Shown here piece after piece: positions 35,255-44,640 of a stretch of DNA of 64,000 nt (the first letter of the stretch is position 1; every line of letters begins with the position of its first letter). The stretch lies in assembly GCA_019638595.1 (NCBI GenBank), contig JAHBTJ010000003.1:62001-126000 (forward strand), written 5' to 3'. The stretch is from Chitinophagaceae bacterium (lineage in GTDB: Bacteria; Bacteroidota; Bacteroidia; Chitinophagales; Chitinophagaceae). The notes under the pieces are model-generated. The model was not told the origin of the DNA. It did no database searches and saw nothing but the letters and a program-made list of their open reading frames with translations. Position numbers and translations under genes: made by a program.

Positions 35255-36598
35255 ATGAAAAATTCCAGAAGAAGATTTATAAAAAGATCTGTTGCTGCTT
35301 CCGCCGCTGTTAGCTTTGGTGCTGTGCTGCCGGGCTTCAGCGCTAAAAGTTATGCGAATATTATGGGAGCGAATGATCGTATTAAAGTAGGCGTAATGGG
35401 GGTGAACGCCCGGGGACTGGCACTGGCTCAAAATTTCGCGTATCAGAAAAATTGTGAAGTCATTTATATATCCGATGTAGACAGCCGCGCGATGGACAAA
35501 TGCGTGGATGCGGTAAAAAAAATACAGGATAGCGCACCCTCCGGAGTAGCCGATTTCAGGAAAGTCCTGGAAGACAAAGCGCTTGACGCGATGATCATTG
35601 CAACGCCGGATCACTGGCACGCCCCCGCAGCTATCCTTTCGTGCAAGGCAGGTAAGCATGTGTATGTGGAAAAGCCCTGCTCTCACAATCCGCACGAGGG
35701 CGAATTATTAGTAGCCGCCGCCAGGAAATATAACCGCAAGGTTCAGATGGGCTCGCAACGCCGGTCGTGGCCTAATATCATTACGGCCATACAGGAGTTA
35801 AAAGAGGGAGTGATAGGGCGCGCGTATTATGGCAAGGGCTGGTATGCCAATAACCGTCCATCCATCGGCAATGGAAAAAAAGCGGAAGTGCCCTCGTGGC
35901 TCAACTATGATCTCTGGCAGGGGCCCGCGCCCAGGGAAGCTTTCCGCGATAATATGCTTCATTATAACTGGCATTGGTTCTGGAACTGGGGTACCGGTGA
36001 AGGAGGAAACAACGGAACGCATACGGTAGATATGCTGCGCTGGGGTATGGGAGTGGAATATCCCATCAGCGTAAACTCTTCGGGTGGGCGTTACCGGTAT
36101 ACCGACGATTGGGAAACGCCCGATACCCAGGTGGTAACCTGGAACTTTTCGAATAACAGCATGATGGAGTGGGAGGGAAGAAGCTGTAATAACCGGAATA
36201 TTGAAGAGGAAGCTGTTGGCGTGGTATTTTACGGGGAAAAAGGATCGCTGGTGATCGGCGCCGGGAATACGTATAAGATATATGATCTGCAGAATAAATT
36301 AATAAAAGACGTAAAAGACACGGTTTCGGTAGACGCACGGAATACGGTAGATCCATCAAAAAATCTCGATGCCCTGCATATTCAGAATTTTTTTGATGGT
36401 ATCCGTAAAGGAGCTTCATTGAATGCCGATATAGAAATTGGCCATACAAGTACTTTGCTGACCCACCTGGGCAATATTGCGCTTCGCACGGCAAGCGTCT
36501 TGAAAATTGATGAAAGTAATGGAAGGATCATAGGCAATAAAGAAGCAAGCGCTTTTTGGAAGAGAAAATACGCCCCGGGCTGGGAGCCGGCGTTGTAG
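35255..36598 (+). CDS. Tat-exported Gfo/Idh/MocA oxidoreductase
   Basis: A 447-residue protein with a Tat signal SRRRFIKRSVAASAAVS. Nucleotide-binding loop GVMGVNARG at about residues 47-55, then VYVEKPCSHNP with the catalytic lysine K140. Later phrases HWHWFWNWGTGEGGNNGTHTVDMLRWG and the C-terminal FFDGIRKG are typical of the periplasmic glycoside or polyol dehydrogenase group in Bacteroidota. NAD(P) is presumably bound tightly. It is 23 bases after the first Gfo/Idh gene; the two may work on the same substrate or its product. Confidence 0.9.
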   Translation: MKNSRRRFIKRSVAASAAVSFGAVLPGFSAKSYANIMGANDRIKVGVMGVNARGLALAQNFAYQKNCEVIYISDVDSRAMDKCVDAVKKIQDSAPSGVADFRKVLEDKALDAMIIATPDHWHAPAAILSCKAGKHVYVEKPCSHNPHEGELLVAAARKYNRKVQMGSQRRSWPNIITAIQELKEGVIGRAYYGKGWYANNRPSIGNGKKAEVPSWLNYDLWQGPAPREAFRDNMLHYNWHWFWNWGTGEGGNNGTHTVDMLRWGMGVEYPISVNSSGGRYRYTDDWETPDTQVVTWNFSNNSMMEWEGRSCNNRNIEEEAVGVVFYGEKGSLVIGAGNTYKIYDLQNKLIKDVKDTVSVDARNTVDPSKNLDALHIQNFFDGIRKGASLNADIEIGHTSTLLTHLGNIALRTASVLKIDESNGRIIGNKEASAFWKRKYAPGWEPAL

Positions 36599-36719
36599 CA
36601 TCGTCCAGGTTGATACAGCGCGAAAATTTGAAATGCCGTATCAACCGGGTACAATTTTAGGTAGATTTGATGCCGTAAGATTATTATTAGATCTGTTCAT
36701 TTGTTTATAAGTATATAGC

Positions 36720-38852
36720 ATGATGCGAACAACCAGATACAGTCATTGCATTGTTTTGTTTTTATTGCTTTGCTCCTGTTCTGAAAAACGTTACCGGGAT
36801 GCCCTCTCGCCGGAGGAATCCATGAAAACATTTCAACTGGCGGAAGGGTTCAGTATTGAACCATTTGTTACCGAGCCCCTGGTTAAAACGCCTGTAAGTA
36901 TGCTGTTTGACGAGCAGGGCGATGTGTATGTGGTGGAAATGGAAGATTATCCTTACAATGCAGAGCCCGGGCAGGGAAAGGGGGTGATCCGGGCCCTGTT
37001 TGATATGGACGGCGATGGCAGGATAGATAGTTCGGTTGTTTTTGCCGACCGGTTGCCGAGCGCTACCAGCATGCTGCCGTGGAAAGGCGGTCTTATTGTA
37101 GCTGCCGCCCCGGATATTCTTTATTTGAAAGACACTTCGGGCGATTATCGCGCCGATATAAAAGAAGTACTGTTTACAGGCTTTTTTGCCAGCAATTCCG
37201 AAGCGCAGATCACCAGCCTTACGTTTGGGGTGGACAACTGGATTTATGCCAATAACAACGGGCAACATGGTGAAGTAAGCTTTTTGAAGAAACCCGGCGA
37301 CCCGCCGTTGAATATGAGCGGGAGTGATTTTCGTTTCCGGCTGGATCGCGGCCAGTTTGAAAAGGAATCCGGCTCCGGGCAGTTCGGGCTGGCCATGGAC
37401 GATTGGGGAAACCGGTTTTATACACAAAATACCTTGCATATCCAGCAGTCGCCTGTTCCGTGGAGATACCTGCACCGGCACGATTTTCTTCCTTCCGGGT
37501 CTACGGGCGTAAATATTTCCGACCACGATCTGCTGATGTTCCAAAAAACACCTGCGCCCTATTGGCGCGCGGAACGCAGCGCGCAACGGCAAAAAGCTTT
37601 TGATGAGGCAAAGCTGGATCGTAAAGAATATGCCGACGGGCATTTTACCGGTGCTTCCGGTGGTACTTTTTATGGTGGCGACGCATTTCCCCCGGAGTAT
37701 TATGGATCGGTGTTTACGGGTGATGTAGCCGGGAACCTGGTTCACAGGGATGTTATTGCTCCGCGTACGGATGATCTGCCTTTCGTTGCAAAACGCGGAA
37801 CCGGCGGGGAGAGCCGGGAATTTCTTGCTTCAACAGATCCGTGGTTCCGGCCGGTTAATTTTTATTCGGCGCCCGATGGAAACTTATATATAGTGGATAT
37901 GTATCGCCAGCATATTGAAACGCCTGTTTCCATTCCCGAAGAATTAAAGAAGGACATGGATTTTTCAAACGGTGATCAGATGGGCAGAATATACAGGGTA
38001 GCGTCCGCCGGGAAGAAAGTAAATACGGCTAAACCCGGTCTTAGAAATAAAACATCAGCCGCGCTTGTAGAGGTTTTATCTCAACCCAATCAATGGTGGC
38101 GATTACAGGCCCAGCGTTTATTGATAGAACGGCACGATAGTACGGTAATACCATTGCTGAAAACGTTGTTCAATACGCACCAGGATGCCCGCATACGGTT
38201 ACACGCGCTGTATACGCTGGAAGGATTGGATGCGCTGGATTTTATGGTTGTAGGGCAGGCATTGAAAGATACAGAGCCGGGCGTGCGCAAACATGCGATG
38301 ATGCTGGCTGAAAAGTATCCTCAAAGCATCGGGCAGTTGCTGCAAATGGTGAACGACCCGTCTGTACAGGTAGCGTTACAGGCAACGCTGAGCCTTGGTG
38401 AGTTTTCTTCGCCACAGGTCATGGGAGCTTTCGCCGATGTAATACAGCAACGGGGCAACAACCCATGGTTTCAAAAAGCAGTGTTAAGCTCTCATGCAGG
38501 CTCTTCACCCGCGCTGCTGAAAATACTGATAGATAAAAACATTTTCTCAGGGTCCGCGGAGGAATCCAGGCTTTCTTTTGTAAAAGATATGTGCTACGTA
38601 ATAGCCGCGCGTGGAAAAAAGGATGAAGTACAGGAGGCGCTTGAATGGCTGGCTCACCATGCATCAAAAGTGGGGAGTGCATACAGGTTGGCAGGATTGG
38701 AAGGGCTGGCAGATGGGCTTAAGCAAAGTAAGAGTAAGGAAAAAAATGATCCCGGTTTTATCAAAAAGCTAAAAGACTACCGTGAAAGCGCACCCGAAGA
38801 TGTGAAAACGGCTTTGCAAAAGATAAGTGCCGCGGCAGGCGATACGCTATAG
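36720..38852 (+). CDS. PVC-type dehydrogenase lipoprotein without a cytochrome domain
   Basis: A 710-residue lipoprotein (lipobox L-C-S-C). Residues about 30-440 are the beta-propeller of the PVC-type family: FQLAEGFSIEPFVTEPLV, ALFDMDGDGRIDSSVVF, STDPWFRPVNFYSAPDGN, and LYIVDMYRQHIETP. About 450-690 are HEAT-like repeats. Unlike the relatives at 14889 and 41290, no CxxCH motif exists anywhere, so the heme domain is missing, not degraded by a frameshift. The next gene, 15 bases on, encodes a HiPIP iron-sulfur protein. I infer that this protein supplies the electron-acceptor function in place of the cytochrome. Confidence 0.87.
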   Translation: MMRTTRYSHCIVLFLLLCSCSEKRYRDALSPEESMKTFQLAEGFSIEPFVTEPLVKTPVSMLFDEQGDVYVVEMEDYPYNAEPGQGKGVIRALFDMDGDGRIDSSVVFADRLPSATSMLPWKGGLIVAAAPDILYLKDTSGDYRADIKEVLFTGFFASNSEAQITSLTFGVDNWIYANNNGQHGEVSFLKKPGDPPLNMSGSDFRFRLDRGQFEKESGSGQFGLAMDDWGNRFYTQNTLHIQQSPVPWRYLHRHDFLPSGSTGVNISDHDLLMFQKTPAPYWRAERSAQRQKAFDEAKLDRKEYADGHFTGASGGTFYGGDAFPPEYYGSVFTGDVAGNLVHRDVIAPRTDDLPFVAKRGTGGESREFLASTDPWFRPVNFYSAPDGNLYIVDMYRQHIETPVSIPEELKKDMDFSNGDQMGRIYRVASAGKKVNTAKPGLRNKTSAALVEVLSQPNQWWRLQAQRLLIERHDSTVIPLLKTLFNTHQDARIRLHALYTLEGLDALDFMVVGQALKDTEPGVRKHAMMLAEKYPQSIGQLLQMVNDPSVQVALQATLSLGEFSSPQVMGAFADVIQQRGNNPWFQKAVLSSHAGSSPALLKILIDKNIFSGSAEESRLSFVKDMCYVIAARGKKDEVQEALEWLAHHASKVGSAYRLAGLEGLADGLKQSKSKEKNDPGFIKKLKDYRESAPEDVKTALQKISAAAGDTL

Positions 38853-38867
38853 CAATGTTTATATAAA

Positions 38868-39257
38868 ATGATCATAAGTATGGAATGGCAAGGATCAAGG
38901 CGGCTTTTTTTGAAGCGGGGCATTGTGTTTGGATTAACGTTTGCCGGAGTGGGCGCTTTAATACAAGGTTGCGGACAGTCGCCTGCGGGGGGCGATGCAC
39001 AAAAGGAAAACAAAGCTGCTTCCGCCGCCGATCCATGCAGCGATTATACCGGGCTTACGGAAGATGATATAAAGGCGAGACAGCATCTTGGGTATGTGGA
39101 GGTTTCCCCGGTTAGCGACAGGCAATGCAGCAACTGTAATTTATGGCTTCCGCCGCCAGCCGGCAACCCCTGTGGCAAATGCCAGTTGTTCAAAGGACCT
39201 GTAGAGCCGGGTGGTCATTGTACCTACTGGGCTCCGCTGGCGCAACAGGCCGGTTGA
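38868..39257 (+). CDS. High-potential iron-sulfur protein (HiPIP)
   Basis: A 129-residue exported iron-sulfur protein. A Tat-type signal (SRRLFLKRG) is followed by a possible lipobox near C35. The cubane ligands are C87, C90, C105 and C118, spaced as in HiPIPs (C-x2-C, then about 15 and 13 residues), within RQCSNCNLW, CGKCQLF and HCTYWAP. Two more cysteines (C57, C102) are present. HiPIPs carry electrons in the periplasm of phototrophs and some respiring bacteria; they are not common in Bacteroidota. Start could also be ATG 38880. The gene sits directly after the heme-less dehydrogenase. Confidence 0.9.
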   Translation: MIISMEWQGSRRLFLKRGIVFGLTFAGVGALIQGCGQSPAGGDAQKENKAASAADPCSDYTGLTEDDIKARQHLGYVEVSPVSDRQCSNCNLWLPPPAGNPCGKCQLFKGPVEPGGHCTYWAPLAQQAG

Positions 39258-39290
39258 TATTTATTCGTTTTCAACTTAATTTAATACTGG

Positions 39291-40667
39291 ATGTACACCA
39301 GGAAACAAAATTCATATTCGGCTGCACTAAATCTGTTGTGGCTGATACTGATCTTAGGCAACGTTGCTCCATTATATGCGCAGCCTGTAAAAATAGGCGT
39401 GTTTAATGTGGATGTTACGCCTCCTGTAGGAACACCGGTGGCGTATGCCGTTGCCCGGTCTGTAATGGATCCGCTCAGCGCAAGAGGCGTTGTAATACTT
39501 TCGAATGAAAAGCCGGTGGTTTTGTGTGCCGTGGATTGGATAGGGATTGCCAATGAAGGGTTGGAGATATGGCAAAAGCAACTGGCAAAAGCCGCTAACA
39601 CAACAACCGACCGGGTGTCGGTACACGCGCTCCACCAGCACGATGGGGTACACTGCGATTTTACGATGGCAAGGATCATGAGTGAATATGGTATAGCTGA
39701 TCCTCCTTTTGATACGCTCTTCCAGCTTGCTGCCATTCAGCGGGTAGCCGATGCTGTTAGTATGGCTGTCGCCGCGGCGGAGCCTGTTACGCATGTGGGT
39801 TTTGGAGAAGCCAAAGTGGAAAAAGTAGCCTCGAACCGGAGGATACAGGGAGAGGATGGCAAAGTAAAAATTATCCGGTGGAGCAGAACAACGGATCCGG
39901 AAGCCATTGCGGCGCCCGAAGGATTGATAGACCCATGGTTGAAATGTGTAAGCTTCTGGAACCGGGAAAAGCCCGTGGCGGTTATGACCTACTATGCTAC
40001 CCATCCTCAAAGCTATTATGGCAAAGGCGATGTAACCTGCGAGTTTGTTGGCATTGCACGCAACGACCGGGAATCGAAGACACAGGTGCCGCATATACAT
40101 TTTAACGGCGCCGGTGGCGATGTAACAGCGGGGAAATACAATGATGGTTCGGAAGCGATGCGCCCGGTGCTTGCCGTCCGGATGGAGCAGGCAATGGCAG
40201 AGGCATGGCGGCAAACACAAAAAACCGCGCTTGCTGAAAAAGATATTTCCTGGAAAAATATGGAGGTGCGGCTCCCGTTAGGAAAAAATATTGTGGAGCA
40301 GCAGCTCCGGGATACCCTGGCCAGTAAAACGGCTTCGCGCCCGGACCTGTTAGCCGCTTCAGAAAAGCTGGCCTGGTACCAGCGCTCTGTTGCAGGTCAA
40401 AAGGTAAATATTTCCTCCCTGCGGCTGGGAAAAGTGTGGCTGCTGAATTTGCCGGGAGAACTGTTTGTGGATTACCAGTTGACCGCGCAGAAAATGCGTA
40501 AGAACGATCATGTTTGTACGGCGGCATACGAAGAATACGGGCCAGGATATATCGGAACAAAAGAATCCTACTCCCAGGGCGGATACGAAACAAGCGGCAT
40601 TGTTTCCGGCGTTGACCCGGGTGTGGAAAAGCTGATAAAAAAGGCAATGAAGAAAGTATTGAAATGA
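39291..40667 (+). CDS. Secreted neutral/alkaline ceramidase-like protein
   Basis: A 458-residue exported protein (signal ending LYAQP). It has the N-terminal catalytic domain of neutral ceramidases (GVFNVDVTPPVGTP, VHALHQHDGVHCD with H115 and H117, MTYYATHPQ with H238), but not the C-terminal Ig-like domain. The nucleophile motif is GGDVTAGKYN: Thr279 stands where ceramidases have Ser in GDVSPN. The zinc ligands look intact. Short proteins of this kind occur beside sugar-oxidation genes in Bacteroidota and Planctomycetes and are unlikely to cut ceramide. Last gene of the Gfo/Idh-HiPIP operon, 33 bases after HiPIP. Confidence 0.82.
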   Translation: MYTRKQNSYSAALNLLWLILILGNVAPLYAQPVKIGVFNVDVTPPVGTPVAYAVARSVMDPLSARGVVILSNEKPVVLCAVDWIGIANEGLEIWQKQLAKAANTTTDRVSVHALHQHDGVHCDFTMARIMSEYGIADPPFDTLFQLAAIQRVADAVSMAVAAAEPVTHVGFGEAKVEKVASNRRIQGEDGKVKIIRWSRTTDPEAIAAPEGLIDPWLKCVSFWNREKPVAVMTYYATHPQSYYGKGDVTCEFVGIARNDRESKTQVPHIHFNGAGGDVTAGKYNDGSEAMRPVLAVRMEQAMAEAWRQTQKTALAEKDISWKNMEVRLPLGKNIVEQQLRDTLASKTASRPDLLAASEKLAWYQRSVAGQKVNISSLRLGKVWLLNLPGELFVDYQLTAQKMRKNDHVCTAAYEEYGPGYIGTKESYSQGGYETSGIVSGVDPGVEKLIKKAMKKVLK

Positions 40668-41289
40668 TCTTTCTTTCAAGCTTTCGCAAGGTTGCCAACC
40701 TTTAGTAAGATACTTTAATCTTACAGCACCCGTCTTCAGCGCATAGGCGTCAACTTAAGAAACATGAACCTCCCGTGCGGTATTCTTTATATAACCAGGG
40801 TAGCGCCTATGGCGCATAATTGAAAATTATCCTTTTTGTCTACAAACGGGTTGTGCCCATGGCACAGCAAATCTGATATGCCAACAGCATTTTATATAGT
40901 GGAGTAACTGACTACAAGTATTTCATTCACCTCTGGCTACGTACCTGCAATATGCCGCATAGCGGCCACCTGTTGGTAGGAACTCGTCCGTCATTCCGAA
41001 GGCTCCTTTTGCTGCATTGATCTAAAACGTTGCAGCATGCCTGATGAATCTGCCGGGCAGTAGTGCAAATGTTGAGCATTTGTAGCGGATAAACCTATAA
41101 GGTTTGCAGCGCTGCAATGCTACCCCGGCAAACCTTATAGGTTTTCTTAGCCCTGTCCAACAGATTTCTCACCCGCTGCGACATGCCTTTAATCCAATAC
41201 AACTTGTGGGCGGGATCGAAATGACGAAACCCTGCTCCCCGCAAAAATGCTCAATGATTTTCAGGTCAATCCCTGCCGGAAGTACCTGT
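40668..41289. repeat. Repeat-rich 622-base spacer between convergent genes
   Basis: No gene is seen. It contains: a hairpin at 40705-40724; gggtagcgcctatggcgcat at 40798-40817; a related unit acaaacgggttgtgcccatg at 40842-40861; a perfect 17-bp inverted repeat (41091-41107 with 41128-41144) built on aaacctataaggttt; and, at about 41158-41226, an agatttctc ... gatcgaaatgacg segment like a common Bacteroidota intergenic repeat. The first two match units in the 61501-62007 spacer. Confidence 0.65.
41091..41144. repeat. Perfect 17-bp inverted repeat
   Basis: aaacctataaggtttgc at 41091-41107 pairs base for base with its complement at 41128-41144 around a 20-base loop. It may be a bidirectional terminator for the ceramidase-like and cytochrome-bearing dehydrogenase genes, or a REP-type element; the plus strand continues with a short T-rich run. 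Confidence 0.65.
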
Positions 41290-44200
41290 TTAATTTTGCA
41301 CAGTAAGCAGGTAAGCCATTAAAGCGTTATAATCTTCCTGCGACAAAATAGTACCGAACTGGTCGGGCATCAAAGTATATTTCGATGCTTTGCGTTCTGC
41401 CACATCGCTTTTAGCTACAGAAAATTCTTTGCCGGAGGCGTCTGCATAAATAGTGGCAGCTCCTTCCTCGCGCCTGAAGAGCCCTGTCATTACCTTGCCG
41501 TCTTTTAATTTAATGGTATAGCTGCGGAACGACTCGGAAATATTCCGGTTGGGATCCAGTATCTTTTCCGATAATGACTGTACGCCCCATTTACCTACGC
41601 TGTTTAATTGAGGTCCGATCATGCCACCCCCATCATCGCCAATACTATGACAAGGGGAGCAGTTGCGGGTAAATACCGAACGCCCTTCGGATGGCGAAGG
41701 AGCAGGCTTGGCTGCATGAAAAGCGGATACTCTTTCGTTGATCAGCGCCTGCCTTTCCTTGCTAACATCTTCAAGGTTGGCGGTCAGCGCCTTCAATACT
41801 GCCTGTTGTTTGGGTGAAATATTCAATGTAAGCCGTTCTTCCACTTTAGGTTGTATCAGCACCCTCGCAAACATTTCCCCTTTTTTTACCTTGTCAAATA
41901 TAATGTCTTTGCCCGCGCTGGTGCTGGCCAAAGCGATCGCTATGGTTTGCTGTAAGTCGGGTTCCGCATTTTTAATGCCGGCAAGTATCTTGGTAGTGGT
42001 TCCGCCGGGGAATTCTCCCAATGCCGAAACAATATCCCTCTTAAAATCGCCTGTTGCTTTTGGATCCAGTAACAGCTCCCCCGCAAGGGCCGCGTTCTTA
42101 TTCATATCCAGCTTCAGCAATGTTCTCAGCGCTGTTGTCCTTACATCGCGCCCGTTGGCGGTATCTCTTGCAATGTCCAGTATTTTTGGGGCAACAGAAG
42201 CTACTTTATACCTGCCTGCTATATCCATCGCGAACTTTTGTTTGTCAATGTTTTTTTGATCACCTTCAATTTTGCTACCCTTATTAGCATCTATTACATC
42301 CATCGCCAGCTTTTTGCCCCAATCCTGGAACTGAGGTGTTTCTTTTCCTCCTCTCCTCACAATACCGTCCTGTATACTTTTAAAAATAGTATAGTCGAGA
42401 TCCGCATCTTTGCTGCCTTTTTCCATCCCGGTTGTAATTACCCCGCTCAACTGCGCATCCGGAATGAACCGGGCAATGTGCATAAATACTTTGGGAAACT
42501 CTTCTTTTGAAACATCATTCGTTTTGAGATAATTGTACAGGAAAGTTGCCGACGCCGGCGTTTGAACGCCCACTAATACCGTAGCCAGTACGGCGGCATC
42601 TTCATTCTTCCATTGTTTACCCGCGATTTCATTCATTAAAAATTCATGGCGCAGCATATTACGCAGGGTCAAACGGATGGTATAGATCATATGGGTATCA
42701 AAATCCTCTACTTGTTTCCTGAATGCGATCAGCTTATTCACCGCGTTGGAGTTTACATACCTGCCCATCAGCTCTACAGCGGCTCTTCTTACATGCACGT
42801 CTTTATCGTTGAGCGCTGCCGCAGCGAGGGCGTACACCGCATCAGAAGTATCCTTTTGCTCACTCAGCACACGCATGGTATGCAGGCGTATTACAGGATC
42901 TGCGTGAGTAGCCGAAGCTTTTATAATATCATCCGTAAGTGCATTCAGGCGATGCAGCACCCATAAGCTATGAATATATTCGCGGGAGCCGGCGTCTTTT
43001 TTCAGCAATACCGCTTTAGCAGGTTCCGCAGCGGCATTCCCGATCCTGTTCACCAGTTGGTTGGCTGCTTCCATCCGTATTTTAATGTTATCGGCGTTCA
43101 ATGCAGCAACCAGCTCCTGCACGGCAGCCGCGCTCAGGTCCTGCTTTTTGTTTGATTGGCCTTTATATGTAATACGCCAAATCCTGCCGCTTACCCTGTC
43201 GCGTTTGGGATGATCTAACGGTACTTCGTAGTGCCCGATAATGCTGTTATAAAAATCGGCAATATAAATAGCCCCGTCGGGTCCCAGCTTCACATCCACC
43301 GGTCTGAACCAGGGATCTTCGCTCAGCACAAAATCCGCTTCCCTTTTTCCTACAGGCGTAGAACCCTTAAAGGAAAAAGAGTTCCTGTATACTCTCGAGG
43401 CAACCACATCGCCGATGAATAAATTTTTCTGGTAGGCTTCCGGGTATTTAACATCCGCGTAATAGGCAAGTCCTGCCAGGGCGGTCGCTTCATTTTCAAA
43501 AGGTTTCATGTCCGGCGCAAACCCCATGCCTTCTTCCTTACCCCACTGTGAATAGTCGCCACCTTTTATTAACTGGTACAGGGGAGAGGTATGGCAGTCT
43601 GTAGAATACAGGTACCCCATCTCGTCGAACGCCAGCCCAAACGGGTTGATTCGTCCGGCGGTATGATGCTCGATGCGGCTGCCGTCTTCCCTGAAGCGGA
43701 TCGTGTTCCCGGAGATCAGGTGAATACTGTCTCCGTCCGCTCCCGCAATATTCGAACGGTTGGTAAAACCATGACAACCGTAGATCCACCCGTCATATCC
43801 ATCCGTAAAGTTATTTACCATGCCGTGCGTATCCTTGTATTCAAAAGGGCCATACAGCCGTTGCTGGCTTTCGGGCGTACCATCGCCATCGGCATCGGTA
43901 AAGTGCATTACATTGGGAATGGAAAAGGCAACAGCGCCGTCTTTTACAGGTAAGATGCCGATCGGGATATTTAAAGTATCGTCGAAGTGTATAAACTTAT
44001 CAGCCTTGCCATCGCCATCGGTATCTTCCAGTATGCTTAACCGGTCTTTACCCTTTCCGGGAGAAGCGGCAAAAGGATATTCAAAAGATTGAGTGACCCA
44101 TATACGCCCTTTCGCGTCAAAAGCAATATTGATGGGTTTGCCGATATCCGGTTCGGAAGCGTACAATTCTATCTCAAATCCTTCCGGCAGCTTAAACCCT

Positions 44201-44373
44201 TTCCGCTCCTCTTCGGGCGTGCGCGCTGAAGTGGAGCGAATATGCTCGTTGAACTTAGCGCCGCTGTATAAAGTATCTGATTGATTGTTCGCGTTTTCTT
44301 TTTCGCTGTTATTACAAGCTGTATGCAGCAACAGGCATGTTATGGCTGCTGCGATTATTCTTTTCATATTCAT
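41290..44373 (-). CDS. PVC-type heme-binding dehydrogenase lipoprotein (beta-propeller, HEAT repeats, cytochrome c)
   Basis: A 1,027-residue lipoprotein (lipobox H-T-A-C). The beta-propeller starts with LPEGFEIELYASEPDIGKP and GRIWVTQSFEYP; LSEDPWFRPVDVKLGPDGAI marks its end at about residue 370. HEAT repeats fill about 400-830. The cytochrome c domain has CSPCHSIGDDGGGMIGPQL with C905, C908 and H909, and ends in SQEDYNALMAYL. ATG 44373 is chosen over TTG 44400. It is preceded, 267 bases away, by a GH78 gene on the same strand, which suggests the released sugar could be its substrate. Confidence 0.92.
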   Translation of the reverse strand: MNMKRIIAAAITCLLLHTACNNSEKENANNQSDTLYSGAKFNEHIRSTSARTPEEERKGFKLPEGFEIELYASEPDIGKPINIAFDAKGRIWVTQSFEYPFAASPGKGKDRLSILEDTDGDGKADKFIHFDDTLNIPIGILPVKDGAVAFSIPNVMHFTDADGDGTPESQQRLYGPFEYKDTHGMVNNFTDGYDGWIYGCHGFTNRSNIAGADGDSIHLISGNTIRFREDGSRIEHHTAGRINPFGLAFDEMGYLYSTDCHTSPLYQLIKGGDYSQWGKEEGMGFAPDMKPFENEATALAGLAYYADVKYPEAYQKNLFIGDVVASRVYRNSFSFKGSTPVGKREADFVLSEDPWFRPVDVKLGPDGAIYIADFYNSIIGHYEVPLDHPKRDRVSGRIWRITYKGQSNKKQDLSAAAVQELVAALNADNIKIRMEAANQLVNRIGNAAAEPAKAVLLKKDAGSREYIHSLWVLHRLNALTDDIIKASATHADPVIRLHTMRVLSEQKDTSDAVYALAAAALNDKDVHVRRAAVELMGRYVNSNAVNKLIAFRKQVEDFDTHMIYTIRLTLRNMLRHEFLMNEIAGKQWKNEDAAVLATVLVGVQTPASATFLYNYLKTNDVSKEEFPKVFMHIARFIPDAQLSGVITTGMEKGSKDADLDYTIFKSIQDGIVRRGGKETPQFQDWGKKLAMDVIDANKGSKIEGDQKNIDKQKFAMDIAGRYKVASVAPKILDIARDTANGRDVRTTALRTLLKLDMNKNAALAGELLLDPKATGDFKRDIVSALGEFPGGTTTKILAGIKNAEPDLQQTIAIALASTSAGKDIIFDKVKKGEMFARVLIQPKVEERLTLNISPKQQAVLKALTANLEDVSKERQALINERVSAFHAAKPAPSPSEGRSVFTRNCSPCHSIGDDGGGMIGPQLNSVGKWGVQSLSEKILDPNRNISESFRSYTIKLKDGKVMTGLFRREEGAATIYADASGKEFSVAKSDVAERKASKYTLMPDQFGTILSQEDYNALMAYLLTVQN

Positions 44374-44640
44374 GGTAGATAAAATCCCTGCTTTTAGCAA
44401 TCATTAGTGAATAAGCGCTGAATTTAAATGAAAAAAAGTAAGGACAAAATAATTGCAGGCCCAATCCATAAAAAAAGTAAAACAATAAACGGTCAGCCAG
44501 GCTTGCTTTTTACGGTTTTAATGGATCCCGACGGCTGAATGCTGCTATTGGCGCTGCTTTCAGGGCGATGGTACACTTTTACCGGTTGTTAACAAAACCA
44601 ATAGCAAACCAGTACACTACGGGATGGTTTATGGCAGACT

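Noticed and set aside
36762-37745. 327-codon minus-strand frame inside the heme-less PVC-type gene
   Set aside because: A shadow of the beta-propeller coding sequence; no start context and no domain.
39372-40220. 282-codon minus-strand frame opposite the ceramidase-like gene
   Set aside because: The plus strand has zinc-ligand motifs and operon context; the minus frame has neither.
41104-41322. 72-codon plus-strand frame in the repeat-rich spacer
   Set aside because: It runs across repeat units and into the end of the convergent dehydrogenase gene; no ribosome site or protein-like pattern.
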